Shown here piece by piece: positions 31,305-41,929 of a DNA stretch of 64,000 nt (the stretch's first letter is position 1; each line of letters begins with the position of its first letter). This DNA is from Mytilisepta virgata (lineage: Eukaryota > Mollusca > Bivalvia > Mytilida > Mytilidae): the NCBI GenBank assembly GCA_028015205.1, contig CM051519.1:80249539-80313538 (forward strand). The letters are read 5' to 3'. A program made the translations under genes and the position numbers. The notes beneath the pieces were generated by a model. That model did no database searches. It was not told the DNA's origin and saw nothing but the letters and a program-made list of their open reading frames with translations.

Positions 31305-32163
31305 CTACAGTTCTCTTCCTTTCCACTGGATTCGATTTCCCAAAACTTGTAGTTCACACTCTTCATGGCTGTGTGGGGCTAAAATATTCAATATTGAAGA
31401 CGTCGAAGTAATACTATTTTCAGAAGAACTGTGGTGCATACGTCCAGACAACAGGTACCCAACTTCTAAATTCACGGCGGTAGGTCCTGATCCTCGAATA
31501 ACTCTATCGCGTACAATATTGCAATAATAATTAGCGCTTACTAATATCGAAACTTCAAAATCCTTGTCCTGTGATAATGGGTGTGCCAATTTTAATCCAT
31601 TTAAATACGGAAAACATGACTGGGATCTTGCGTAAGTATTAATCGGGTGAGCAATCTTTGGTACGATAAGTACATTAATCGGTATTAAATCTGTAGCCTG
31701 GCCTCGTAAATATACAGTAGCAACTTGAAGATGTCTTACCTCCGAATTAGAGTCACCGAATCCTGAAACTGTTATAATCTCATTACTTACTGGTTTCAAG
31801 TTCGGTTTGTCTGCCATGCCCTGTGTAATAAAAAACCAGCTGTGCACCCTCGTCGAATAGGATGTTTGCATTACTGAACTTGCTATGCCGATAGTAGCCT
31901 CTGATTTATTTGTAAATGAGTTATTATTTTCGGTTTTTGTGCGTATGCTCATCATTCCTGCCACAAATACTCGTGTCGTGTCGTTTTCCACAATCCTTAC
32001 ATGTTTTCTTCGATTTGCAGTGTGCGATTCTGTGACTGCCGAAACAATTAAAACATAGCTGTTTCTCTTTAATAATTCGTTTTCTCTCGTCGATATTTTT
32101 TAGTTTCGTGAATGGTGGTAGTGTGTGAATGTCGCTGCAAAATATGCAGGGTTTCCTCGTCAA
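31305..32163 (-). pseudogene. Pao zinc knuckle and protease region
   Basis: Two overlapping frames. 31,924-32,163 holds a Cys/His-rich knuckle region (CFNCFGSHRIAHCKSKKTC, CKDCGKRH). 31,305-31,991 holds the DUF1758 protease region, with ISGFG-like and LVSANYYCNIVRDRVIRG plus GPTAVNLEVGYLLSG motifs. The catalytic Asp-Ser/Thr-Gly stretch is deleted (the text jumps from ATIGIASSVMQTS to RVHSWFFITQG), so the protease would be dead. Confidence 0.8.
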
Positions 32164-32281
32164 ATTTTTATATCTCTATTCATTATTTAGCATTGAAGTT
32201 GCAATAAATGCCGATGTAGGCGTAAATTCTGACTCTGAATCAAAACAATTAACTGACTCACCTGCTTCCATGATTGTAAGT

Positions 32282-32680
32282 TCATTCTTTAATCGCATCT
32301 CGTAATAACAGTAAATTCCATTTGTCATTGCCGTGAACGCGTACCATATTTTGTAGGATGTTTCCGGGAATTTTATTTAAGATAATTGGTACTAGCAGGC
32401 TACCGTATGATTCATGTGTTTGTCCCTCAAGACCTCGAATATAAGTCTCAAAGCTATGGTAAAATGTCTTTAGCTGTCTAATATTTTCGGATGGACTGTG
32501 CAGACTTGTTAGACTTTGCATATAGGCATTTACAATTCTGTGGGGTTGGCCAAATCTCTGTTTCAATACATGTAGTGCTTGAGAGTAATTTGTTATTTGT
32601 AATCCTAATATGCACTGGATTGCTTCTCCGTATAATTGAGACTTTAGATAGTTAAATTTTTGTACGTTGTTTAGGGACAA
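32282..32680 (-). pseudogene. Pao Gag core (DUF1759-like)
   Basis: 132-aa frame with the usual DUF1759 features: KFNYLKSQLYGEA, ALHVLKQRFGQP, a YIRGLEG-like segment and KIPGNILQNM. This is the capsid-region homologue of Pao elements. The frame is closed on both sides by lesions relative to a full-length Gag. Confidence 0.8.
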
Positions 32681-32881
32681 ATTTTCATGTACGGCTGCAC
32701 AAAAGGAATCCTAAAAGGGTTGCCATTCCAAAATATTTCCACCGAGCGTGGGTAGGCTAAGCTTTGGTAGTTTATGATACAAGCTGGAGTTTGAAAATGT
32801 AGATGGTGAGTGGTTACCTTGCGTGAAACTAGATATATCTTGCTTGGAAGTTCGGAAGTGTAAATTCATTGGCATTAGGAT

Positions 32882-33205
32882 TTAACTGTGGCTGACTAGT
32901 AGAGGTAGTGTTATCTGCTTCCCGTATAACTTTTGCCAATTTGTTAATGTAATTTGAATGTCATATTCACTTTCTATTTCTTCTTGAATTTCCTCCTCCT
33001 CGATTTGCTTTACAATTTTGTCATTAAGTTCCGATAAAACTTTCTCCTTATTCCGAATCATTTCTCCGATTGACACAAGTTCATTCACATCGTTCATTCA
33101 CATCGTTATTTAAAAAAGTTCTTGGAAATTTCCGCTCACTCGCTTCAACAATTTGGTTACTGCACCACGATGTCCAGCTCGAATAGCTGTCAGTTTAGAA
33201 CTCAT
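32882..33205 (-). pseudogene. Pao Gag N-terminus, frameshifted
   Basis: Starts MSSKLTAIRAGHRGAVTKLL, the typical opening of Pao Gag. A 13-bp direct duplication (two ATTCACATCGTTC-containing units, about 33,083-33,112) shifts the frame. It then continues with a Glu-rich coiled-coil region (NDVNELVSIGEM...EEEIQEEIE). Confidence 0.75.
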
Positions 33206-33589
33206 ATTTCTTTTTGCCACTGCACCAATATGACTTATTAGACTATTGAATTAATGAAGAACGTCTTCACATAACGAATTCTTTATCTAAACGTATAAGA
33301 TTTCAATATCGTCGCTAAGTAGCGACGTCAAATACTGTTGCGTTATAACCTCGCTAAAAGAGGAAAATACGTTTACCAAATTAAGAATGTAAATAATAGA
33401 AGAAAGTAATTTACAACAATTATTAACACTGTGTGGATGCCTAGCCTATTAGACTCCAAATCCCCGAGAGTAATACCAGCTAAAAGTATTTATTTTATCT
33501 CCTTTTTCGTACCTCTGACATAGAAGGTTTTCATTTTACCTTTTGGGCATCTACATGTACTCATCAATATTTTACGTTACTGCTTCATA

Positions 33590-33662
33590 TTTCAACATTG
33601 TAAGCCTTGAGCAGAATTGTCGAGTCGCAAATCCACGAAATGTGCACATCTGGTTCATCATG
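33590..33662 (+). ncRNA. Degenerate hammerhead-like repeat
   Basis: Same repeat as 60,061 but with the core changed to TTGTCGA. GAAA and stem III remain. Very likely inactive. Confidence 0.5.
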
Positions 33663-33977
33663 GTTTCACAGTATATATATATATATTATTTGAGTTTTTA
33701 ATGATTGATACACGGACTGTCTGTCGTAGAACAAAAGATTTCTTCACGACATTACTTACAAGCATAATGGTATATAGAGCTACAGTTACAACCTGATACA
33801 CGTTATACTAATGACTCTCATTATAGTCAAAATAACAATCCAAAGATACTAATATAAGATGTAGTAAATTTGTACTACTGTGTATATTCCAATAAAAAAT
33901 AACTCATTCCAACACCAATATAATTCCCAATTAATGCGACAAGTACAGTTAAAACCGACATCGTTATGAAGTTATAC

Positions 33978-34019
33978 CTCCATTCTGTGTGGTAGTCTGT
34001 AATAATCGCTCGTCATTTT
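33978..34019 (-). CDS. Small exon of LRR gene A (42 nt)
   Basis: Acceptor TTTTGTAG and donor GGAG|GTATAA. Phase 2-in/1-out, encoding NDERLLQTTTQNG. Same phase and same G-G ending as the exon at 30,353. Reading through the donor hits TAA at once. Downstream sequence (33,830-33,890) is duplicated at about 41,230-41,290. Confidence 0.4.
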
Positions 34020-34371
34020 CTACAAAAATGGAAAAGTGCAAAATATAATGAAACAGCACTCTATTACATGTATTATATACATTCACAATGAGAATTGACA
34101 ATATGCTTCATCATGTTCATGTTATATCATTCATATCTAGATCTTCACATTGTTGGATTTTCATTATTGAAAAATTAGGGAAAGGTTTATGGTTTTAGAA
34201 TGTACCTACAGATATACTAAGGTTCAATGACAGTTTTAAATGAAAAAGTCACATGAATTGAAAAAGTGTCGGCTTATATGGTTTTGATTTTAATATTAAG
34301 AATTTTTGTTTGTAATTGTTCCCCCAGCAAAATTGTCGTTGAAGTTTTTTGATCAACCTTTCTTGTGCAAC

Positions 34372-34582
34372 AGTAAGATTGATGGATGGAGGGGTGGATG
34401 GTGGTTTAACATCCAGTTGCAGCCATGTGCATATCAAAAGGGGAACATGTGGACATGATAATGAATGTGATCCCTGCTTTGTACTAGATCGACACGCTGA
34501 GCCGAATTTTTAATATGCTAGCGCACGAGGTAAGTGTCTGAGTGAAGACATAGCACGGTACCACGAGACCACCGAGGCGGTT
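34372..34582 (-). mobile_element. tRNA-derived SINE candidate, copy 1
   Basis: On the minus strand it starts CCGCCTCGGTGGTCTCGTGG, which resembles a tRNA 5' end with a Pol III A box. The unrelated body has GCAGGGATCACATTCATTAT and the end has GTTAAAC(C). A second, shorter copy is at 36,510. Confidence 0.55.
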
Positions 34583-34685
34583 GTAACAGTAAGAAAAAAG
34601 TAATGAAAGTCTATATGTCTTAAAAGCCCAATACTGTTATTATGGATATAAAGTCTGATATTTGTGTAAGTTAACCTTTACAAAC

Positions 34686-34849
34686 CTTGATTCATAAAAT
34701 CTGTACAATTATCAAAGAATTTCATCAAAGTTTGTGCAGAATCAGTGAATGTATAATGATAAGTTAGTTTTATATCTACTCTTGTAGAATTAATCCACTT
34801 CTGCAGCGATATTGTACCAGGAGAACAAACAAATAATGCGTCCATATTG
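34686..34849 (-). CDS. Extracellular exon of LRR gene A (164 nt)
   Basis: Strong acceptor TTTCCATTGCAG and donor CAAG|GTTTGT. Phase 1-in/1-out. It encodes 54 codons with two Cys (FVCSPG, DNCTDF) and two N-glycosylation sites (NST, NCT). This fits the segment after the leucine-rich repeats, before the membrane. It accepts the LRR exon at 36,866 in phase and donates to 33,978 or 30,353. Confidence 0.65.
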
Positions 34850-34984
34850 CTGCAATGGAAATACTTGATAGTTTGTAAAATCATTCATTTAGTTAAGGAA
34901 AATATGTAGATGGAGGGTCAACATACATGTGTATATAAAACATAAATCCGTGTAATACTAAATCATTTTACAAAAGACTTGTTA

Positions 34985-35260
34985 CAAAATTTTGATGTTT
35001 AACGGCCACTTGTTCAATCTTCAATGTCTTGAAAACAAGATAAACTTCTTTGCAGTCAATCAAGGCTGGTTAAGACCAGTTCATAAAATATGAGAATGAA
35101 ATTGTGTTATTTTCAACTTTAACTATGAGATGATCTATATGTGCTTTTACCTATCTTGACAGATTGCCAGTCAACACGTATTGATTTTACCTTGTTACTA
35201 GTATCTTTATTTTGTTTGAATATACGGTGCTGCAGAAAATGAAGAAAAATCATTTATAAT
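34985..35260. mobile_element. Diverged copy of the 380-bp MITE
   Basis: Shares ACGGCCA, GCAGTCAATCAAG and TTAAGACCAGTTCATAAAA with the intact copy at 55,358-55,737. The termini are not preserved. Confidence 0.55.
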
Positions 35261-36509
35261 AATATTCCAAATTGACCATCCCCGTCTTATTTTACCATTT
35301 TTGTCTACATCCAATACTCTTAAATTTCCAAATAAAAATATTCTGAAAATAGGTAACACCAAATTATTTTATAAAGACAAAAATGATTGAAAATCACACA
35401 AAAATAAGAAGTTTCAGCAGAATCTTGTGCAACAGACATTTGCGTCTGCTTAACTATTTGATTTAGAAATCTATGTTCAAGTAGTGATTGGATACTACAG
35501 AGTATCTGTACATGTGTTTCTCTAAACCAGAAATCTGTTCACACGATACGCAGCGTGTGTATGCTTATCGGGCATAAAACTAAAAATATTAATAAGGGTT
35601 ATAAACCAATGTAATTGTGACACTGAATTTCAGTGAAAAAGCAACTTAAGACGGTAAACACATCTCAGAAAGGTATAGATTGATCTAGCAAAAACTAATA
35701 CACGCAAACGTGATTTATTATATTTATAATTAAAAAGTTTGCAATTTGTACCAACAAAACGATGGCATTATATAAGGTAATAGCAGATTTAAAGCCATGC
35801 GTAAACAATTTAAGAAACTTTAAGGTTTTTTTCCGTAAATGTACGCATCAGTGCGTACGGCAATACAACTTCTACTTACATACTATCAATATTTGTCTTG
35901 TTGAACAATCCGATTGGCACATCTTCCAAATCGTTGCGAAATAATGACCTTTTACATAAATTAACATGTTTAACACGAGGTACACCATGCAAAAGTGAAT
36001 ATTTTATTCCCAGTATTATTATCTTAAAACATCATTAATTTATGTTAATATAAATAGATGTATTGATGCGTTTGAAGTTTCTACGACATGTGTTTTCTTT
36101 GACGATAGATATTCGCCTTATTTTCCCACTTACTAGAGAATATAAGAAAACATTTGTATGAACATTTTAACATATTTTATCTACATTGCAGAGCAAACAT
36201 TAAACATATCGCTGTTCCGTGTTCACGTAAGAACCTTGCTCTTGACACAGATTATTTTTGACAAAAAAAAATATTTGAAGAATGTTCTTATTTAACTAAA
36301 TTTACATGTCGGTGTTATCGCGGGCTTTGGCATCCTTGGTGCAAATGCTGTGAGTTGTTTAAGAGAACATGTAAAGCTTACGAACGAACGCGAAAGAGAA
36401 GGCAACAGTAAACATAAATATTTTATCAAGGTGGGCAAAAAATGAAAACGATCAAGTCTATCATTAAAACAGTGCACTACCTCAGTTATTAAGAGACCTA
36501 AACTCCTAA

Positions 36510-36642
36510 TGGATGGATGAATTATTGTTTAACGTCCAGTGGTAAGCAGGTGCTTATCAGGACGAGAAGATATTGATATGATAATGAATATGATCCCTGC
36601 TTTGTACTAGACCGACACGCTACCACGAGACCACCGAGGCGG
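36510..36642 (-). mobile_element. tRNA-derived SINE candidate, copy 2
   Basis: Shares CCGCCTCGGTGGTCTCGTGG, GTAGCGTGTCGGTCTAGTAC and GTTTAACGTCCAG with the copy at 34,372. An internal segment of that copy is missing. Confidence 0.55.
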
Positions 36643-36865
36643 TAAAATCCTAATGTAAAGATGGCTAAAAAAACGTTATGTAACATAATTTGCTTAAGAA
36701 TGGACTGAAGAGATTTTGAAAATATTAAAGTATTTCAGCACCTCTTTTCATTGTGTTGCAGATTGTATTTGCTTTTTTATTCAGTGTCCATTTTCATACA
36801 CATATAACACATATTTTTACATGTAATTTTATGCGTGGTGTAAAACCAAATATGAAGTTACTTAC

Positions 36866-36937
36866 AAAAACCTAAGGCGAGTAAAATTTGAGAATAATCC
36901 ACTTGATAATGTGTTCAGCTTGTTGTTTGAAAGGTAT
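36866..36937 (-). CDS. LRR exon of gene A (72 nt)
   Basis: Acceptor TTTTTCAG and donor GTAAGT. Phase 1-in/2-out. It encodes YLSNNKLNTLSSGLFSNF followed by TRLRFL, one complete leucine-rich repeat. Intact. Confidence 0.8.
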
Positions 36938-37935
36938 CTGAAAAACAAATGTAAAAATTAAATTAGTATATATAAAATCCCCATTTCATGGATAAGTGAT
37001 GTCGAATCACTTTTCTACATTCTTAGAACTGTTTTTGTGCACAGTTTTATTTTATACTTCTCCCACATTTGTGCGTTGACCTTCAATTAAGCAGATTTGA
37101 CTAATATAAGATTCCGCTGCCATCAAAGGGCTCTTTTTAAAATTAAATTGGACTGTAAGACGTCAGCGACCACTCCAAATATAAACATTAGAATTTAGTG
37201 TTTTACTACTAAAAGGAGTATTGTCTACATAGAAAAACTTAATTCAGTTGGAAAACCATTTAGCTAATCAAAAAGTTGTACTTCATGAAATGGCCCTTAT
37301 GCTTTAGGCGTTAATGAATAGTTACTTGAAAAGGATGGTATGATGTGTTTATTTCGCTTATGTTGTAGGCAATTTTTCAGACCAAACACAACAATCTTAA
37401 GCTGATAATAGTTATTAAATGTTCACAAAATTAAAACTTAAAAGGTTTTTTCGGCAGAAAATTTATTTGAAATTCGACAGACATTGGTAAATCTTGTTTC
37501 CAAACATGTCATGTTGATGGCAAGTACCTCCAACTCCATGGACCTGGATACAATATAAGAGACATGTATTAAGTGATAAAATTAAACATTATATTAATTA
37601 TGAAGACTTGTATTTTCAAATTTCAACTGATTATAAATTATTGGCAGTACAGATGGTTGAACGTGCCATGGAAATCGTGTTACGTGTACGACATTGCATT
37701 GGTCGAGACATTAAAACGTGTGAATTAAACCAGCGTATATTTAGAACACGAATCAAAAAATTGTCAGAACGAACTTTCAACGGTGATAAATGTTAAAAAA
37801 TGTTCATTTCTAGCAGTTGCGCATACAAGTGTAAATAATTCAATTATTTACCATAATTTGGTTTGAAAGGAATATATGAAATAAAATGATCATATATGCG
37901 TCTTGTATATACCATTTGCACCTTATTGACAGCAG

Positions 37936-38060
37936 ATGAAGGCTGCATACAAAACGTTACGACAAACGGGATGACTTTGACTTTCCAATCAATTTTCCAT
38001 TTTGAGCGCCAACATTCCAGAAGTGACTGCGTATGGACGTTACAGAGCTTCTGACATATG
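37936..38060 (+). mobile_element. RT C-terminal fragment
   Basis: A short piece of the same reverse transcriptase as at 13,076: LRQTG/YDKRDDFDFPI and NIPEVTAYG after frame changes. Confidence 0.5.
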
Positions 38061-38439
38061 AATGTGAAACAATTACCTTTATCTAAGGTGCGTGATAAAA
38101 CAGCATGTGATTTAACAGGACAGTTCAGGTAACAATTTTGATGCAATTTGTGGATGATGCTTCATCAATTCATACCAAACTACAGAATTTTGTTGAAACA
38201 TTGTCATTACAAAATTAATACTGGAAAAAACGGATTGACATATATATTGGCTTTATTCCACAACCACCAGTATAAATGACACGTATGGAAAGGAAAATAT
38301 CAGTAAGTGAAAATATATACTTAGAAAAAGGTCCATCGCTTGTTACGGCAAATGTACTATTAAACACTTTACTTGTTTGGCTTTGGTGATTAGCTACTTT
38401 ATGATAAAATACGTGATACAAATCAGTGTGGAATCTCGA

Positions 38440-38945
38440 ACAACTCTTAAATTTTACAAGGCAACTGTCAATTTAAGCTTGTGACCTAACTTGTCTTTTA
38501 TTTTTCAATTCATGCTTTTTATTTTTCTACAGCATTGTCATGCACCATATGCAAATGCGCAACAAGGTTTTAGAATTTTAATTTTCTAAAATTGGGGCCC
38601 ACAGGGGTCGCATTACGAAAAACTCATTTTAGGCTTGTAACGTAAACTTGTCTATTGTTTTTCAATTAATGCATTTTATTTCTCCACAGTATTGTCAAAA
38701 ACCATATGCAGATGTGCAATAAGATTTTATAGTTTTAATTTTCTAAAATTGAGGCCCGCAGGGGTCGGAATTTGAAATTTTCAATTTAAGCTTGTGACAT
38801 AAACTTCGCTTTCATTTTGCAATTTATGCATTTTGCTTATATAAAGTATTGTCCTACACTATATATACTTGCAAAATAAGGATTTAGAATATTGATCGTT
38901 AAACTGAAGGCCCACTCAGGTCAGTTCTATTTTTAATCCTGAAAT
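38440..38945. repeat. Tandem repeat, about 157 bp, three copies
   Basis: Units with ATTGTCA...CCATATGCA, TTTTAATTTTCTAAAATTG and GGGGTCG. The same family recurs at 42,060-42,500 and, inverted, at 43,140-43,690. Confidence 0.7.
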
Positions 38946-39163
38946 TTTTAAAGAACAAACATTGCAGTAGTTTTCTGATTATATTTTTGAGGTATTCAAA
39001 ATTTAATTAAGATTTTACAAGGTATATCTGAGTTTCACGGAGATCTCAAGACTAACATTATCAGTAAAGTCTCTGATAAACCTGTCTTCATTTGATTATA
39101 AATTCATTACTAGTAAATCTTGCTCTAACTATTTAGATTTTCAATAAACCTTACTTTAACTGC

Positions 39164-40300
39164 TAGCACACATTACTAGAAAAGTCTACTAGTACAGTGC
39201 TTTGTCAAATTAAATAGAAATAATTATTAGGAATTCCTTGCACACCTTACTAGAAAAGTCTACTAGTACAGTGCTTTTGTCAAGTTTAATAGTAAATAAA
39301 ATACTAGGAATTTCTTGCACACATTACTAGAAAAGTCTGCTAGTACAGTGCTTTGTCAAGTTAAATAGAAATAAATATTAGGAATGCCTTGCACACATTA
39401 CTAGAAAAGTCTAATAGTACAGTGCTTTGTCAAGTTTAATTGTTGTTGTGTTCGAGCGGTTGAGACTAAAAATATGTGGCAATAACTTTACTGTTGAAAG
39501 TAATAAGAATGGTTAAAACAATCCAATTATTTATGATTTGTCCAAAGGTGAAGCAACGTATCAATTAATACAATAAATTATCTTAGAATGCTAAATACAA
39601 ATCAAATGAACAGTGTGTGTGTGTGTGCAAATTACCTATAAACTTGTAGAAACGTCTATTCTAGAAACGGTCCAAGATTCGAAGTGCCGAAATAGTTCAT
39701 AACTGATCAATACTACGATGACGAAATCACTACATAAACAAATAAATCCTGACTTCCGGTATGGAGCGAAAGTTCAAAACAAACAGATTACGATTAAATG
39801 ACAGAAATATATAATGAAACTATGCTAAATAAGGGAATATGTGTACATTACAAAGCTTGTACAAAACAATGGGAAGGTGAATCATAATGTAACTAAGGAA
39901 ATTCATACGCAAAACATATACCAAACACTGTTGACGTAAAGAAGGAGCAACAAATTCGAGGAATAAAACAAACTCGCGGACAAATTATTGCGGGAACTAC
40001 AAAAAGTTTTATACTGAAGAATGATAACGTTTGGAATGAAAACTATATACATTTTGCTATATTTGTACAACAATTGTAAATAAAATACTAGGAATTTCTT
40101 GCACACATTACTAGAAAAGTCTGCTAGTGCAGTGCTTTCACCAAGTTAAATAGTAAATAAGGAATAGGAAATTCTTTAGCACACATTACTAGAAAAGGTC
40201 ACTATTACCGTGCGTTTGCCAAGTTCGATAATAAACCAGTTCAACTGCTAGCACTCTTTACTGGAAAGGTCTCTGTACAGTGCCTTGTCAAACTCATATA
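39164..40300. repeat. 76-bp satellite array split by an insertion
   Basis: Units CACACATTACTAGAAAAGTC, TACTAGTACAGTGCTTTGTC repeat about every 76 bp from 39,164 to 39,440 and again from 40,078 to 40,300, with weaker units to about 40,640. Confidence 0.8.
39441..40077. mobile_element. 637-bp insertion inside the satellite
   Basis: It begins TGTTGTTGTG and ends TACAACAATTG, short inverted ends. It contains a (GT)n run near 39,614 but no ORF. The satellite resumes directly after it. Confidence 0.5.
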
Positions 40301-41589
40301 AACTAAACAAGTTTTAATCTTTTATTCTAAAAACATTAAAAACAAGTCAAAATAATGCGTAAATAAGTTTTATTAGCACAAAACTAAGCTTAGACATACT
40401 AAATAGTTACTTCTTTTGTCCAGTGTGAATAAGAGAATAATCTACATATAAAATTTACTTAGGATATACCTCAGATATACTTTATTTTTTTACAAAAGTA
40501 TAATTTTTAAGAAGTTTGCAGAGGAGTTCCCTTAGACATACACTACTAGTATAGTTTCTAGTACACTTTTCTTGTATTTATTCTTTTTAATAAAATACAT
40601 AGTCTAAATTGAGAAGTACATTACTGGTAAGGTCTCCAGTACACTTGTCTACAAAATTATCCTTTGCTTAAGTGACCAAATACTCAAGCAAACTGTATAT
40701 TATTACTAATATATTTAACCCAGTATCTGTTTATCTGGAGAAGTTATATTAAAGTTTGGTACATATATATATATATCAGCTCTGGTACAGTCAATCCACC
40801 TGTAGATCTGTCTTCTATACTATTATTGAGAATTCACAACAAAAATAAAGCATTAAACTTTGAAAAGTATCCCTAAGCCTTCCAGAAATTACAGAGTTGG
40901 AGACATAGGTATTGCTTTTCCGGTCGAACGATATTGAAGATTGGAGATTTGGTTCACGGTCACCTTTGGTTTTGGACACAATTGGTTTTGATTTGAGGTC
41001 TTAGTAGTAATATAGATTTGAGTGGCTCTGGTGGGTTCTAACCTACCATTCATCAGTTTGGCCCTAGCTCGCTACAATATTATTATAAACAAGTTAAAGT
41101 TCAAATATAGCTGTATGCAAGTTTTGTGATCATTTAATTTAGGAAATATTTTAATTTAATTTATTTCTTTTCAAACCAAATAAATTGAATAATTTTCATT
41201 AGTAAAAGAAAAATCTGTGCTGGATTATCAATATTAAAAGAACAATGCAAAGATACTAATATTAGATATATTAAATTTATACTATGCTGTATAAAGGCAT
41301 TTCAAGGAGTTACCTCTCATCAGCAGCATTAAAACCGAAACATTTGGAAGACCAAAAACCAAACTTATATTAAACAAGAAGTACTTAACCAAAAATACCG
41401 AAAAAGGAAGCACAATTTCAGCTAAGGATATCTACCATGGGCAATACAAGGAACAACCCACATTTTCAAATATTTGACATCAGTGAAGGTTCGTTCCATC
41501 AATATTTTAATCCCAGTTTGAAATATGTTCTGAATTAACACGTTTAAAATCTGTCTCGACCAATGACATCTCATACACCTTACACGATT

Positions 41590-41725
41590 CAAATCGCACG
41601 TTTCTTACCACACGCAAACCACATGCATACGATTCGCACGTTGCATGCACGCACACGATTCACACGATACGCACGTTACACGTACACGTTTCGCACGATA
41701 CACGATTTTTTTTTTTTTTTTTTGA
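41590..41725. repeat. Degenerate CACACG-type low-complexity repeat
   Basis: Irregular ACGATTCGCACGTT and ACACGATTC units end in a poly-T run. Confidence 0.8.
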
Positions 41726-41929
41726 TGATTTACCAAGTGTAATATTTTTTAATGAACATTTTCAAGTGTTGTTTATTTTTTACAAGTCCTTGTTCTGATA
41801 GTTTCGCTTTGTCATTGAAATCAAGCCTTTTGTTTTTTTTTCCATTTCAACTAATTGTTTTGGTATTGTTATGCCGATATTACTTATGATATAGTGATCT
41901 TAGTGGATTATATACATTAAAGAGTTACA

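Larger units (their letters stand above)
30660..33205 (-). mobile_element. Decayed BEL/Pao LTR retrotransposon
   Basis: Minus-strand remnants in the correct order for a Pao element: Gag start (33,205), Gag core, zinc knuckle, aspartic protease region, and reverse transcriptase (to about 30,700). RNase H and integrase are missing, no LTR pair was recognised, and several frameshifts break the frame. It sits between gene A exons at 33,978 and 30,353, i.e. inside an intron, in the same orientation as the gene. Confidence 0.85.

Noticed and set aside
34249..34437. 62-aa minus-strand ORF
   Set aside because: Lies across the SINE end; no coding features.
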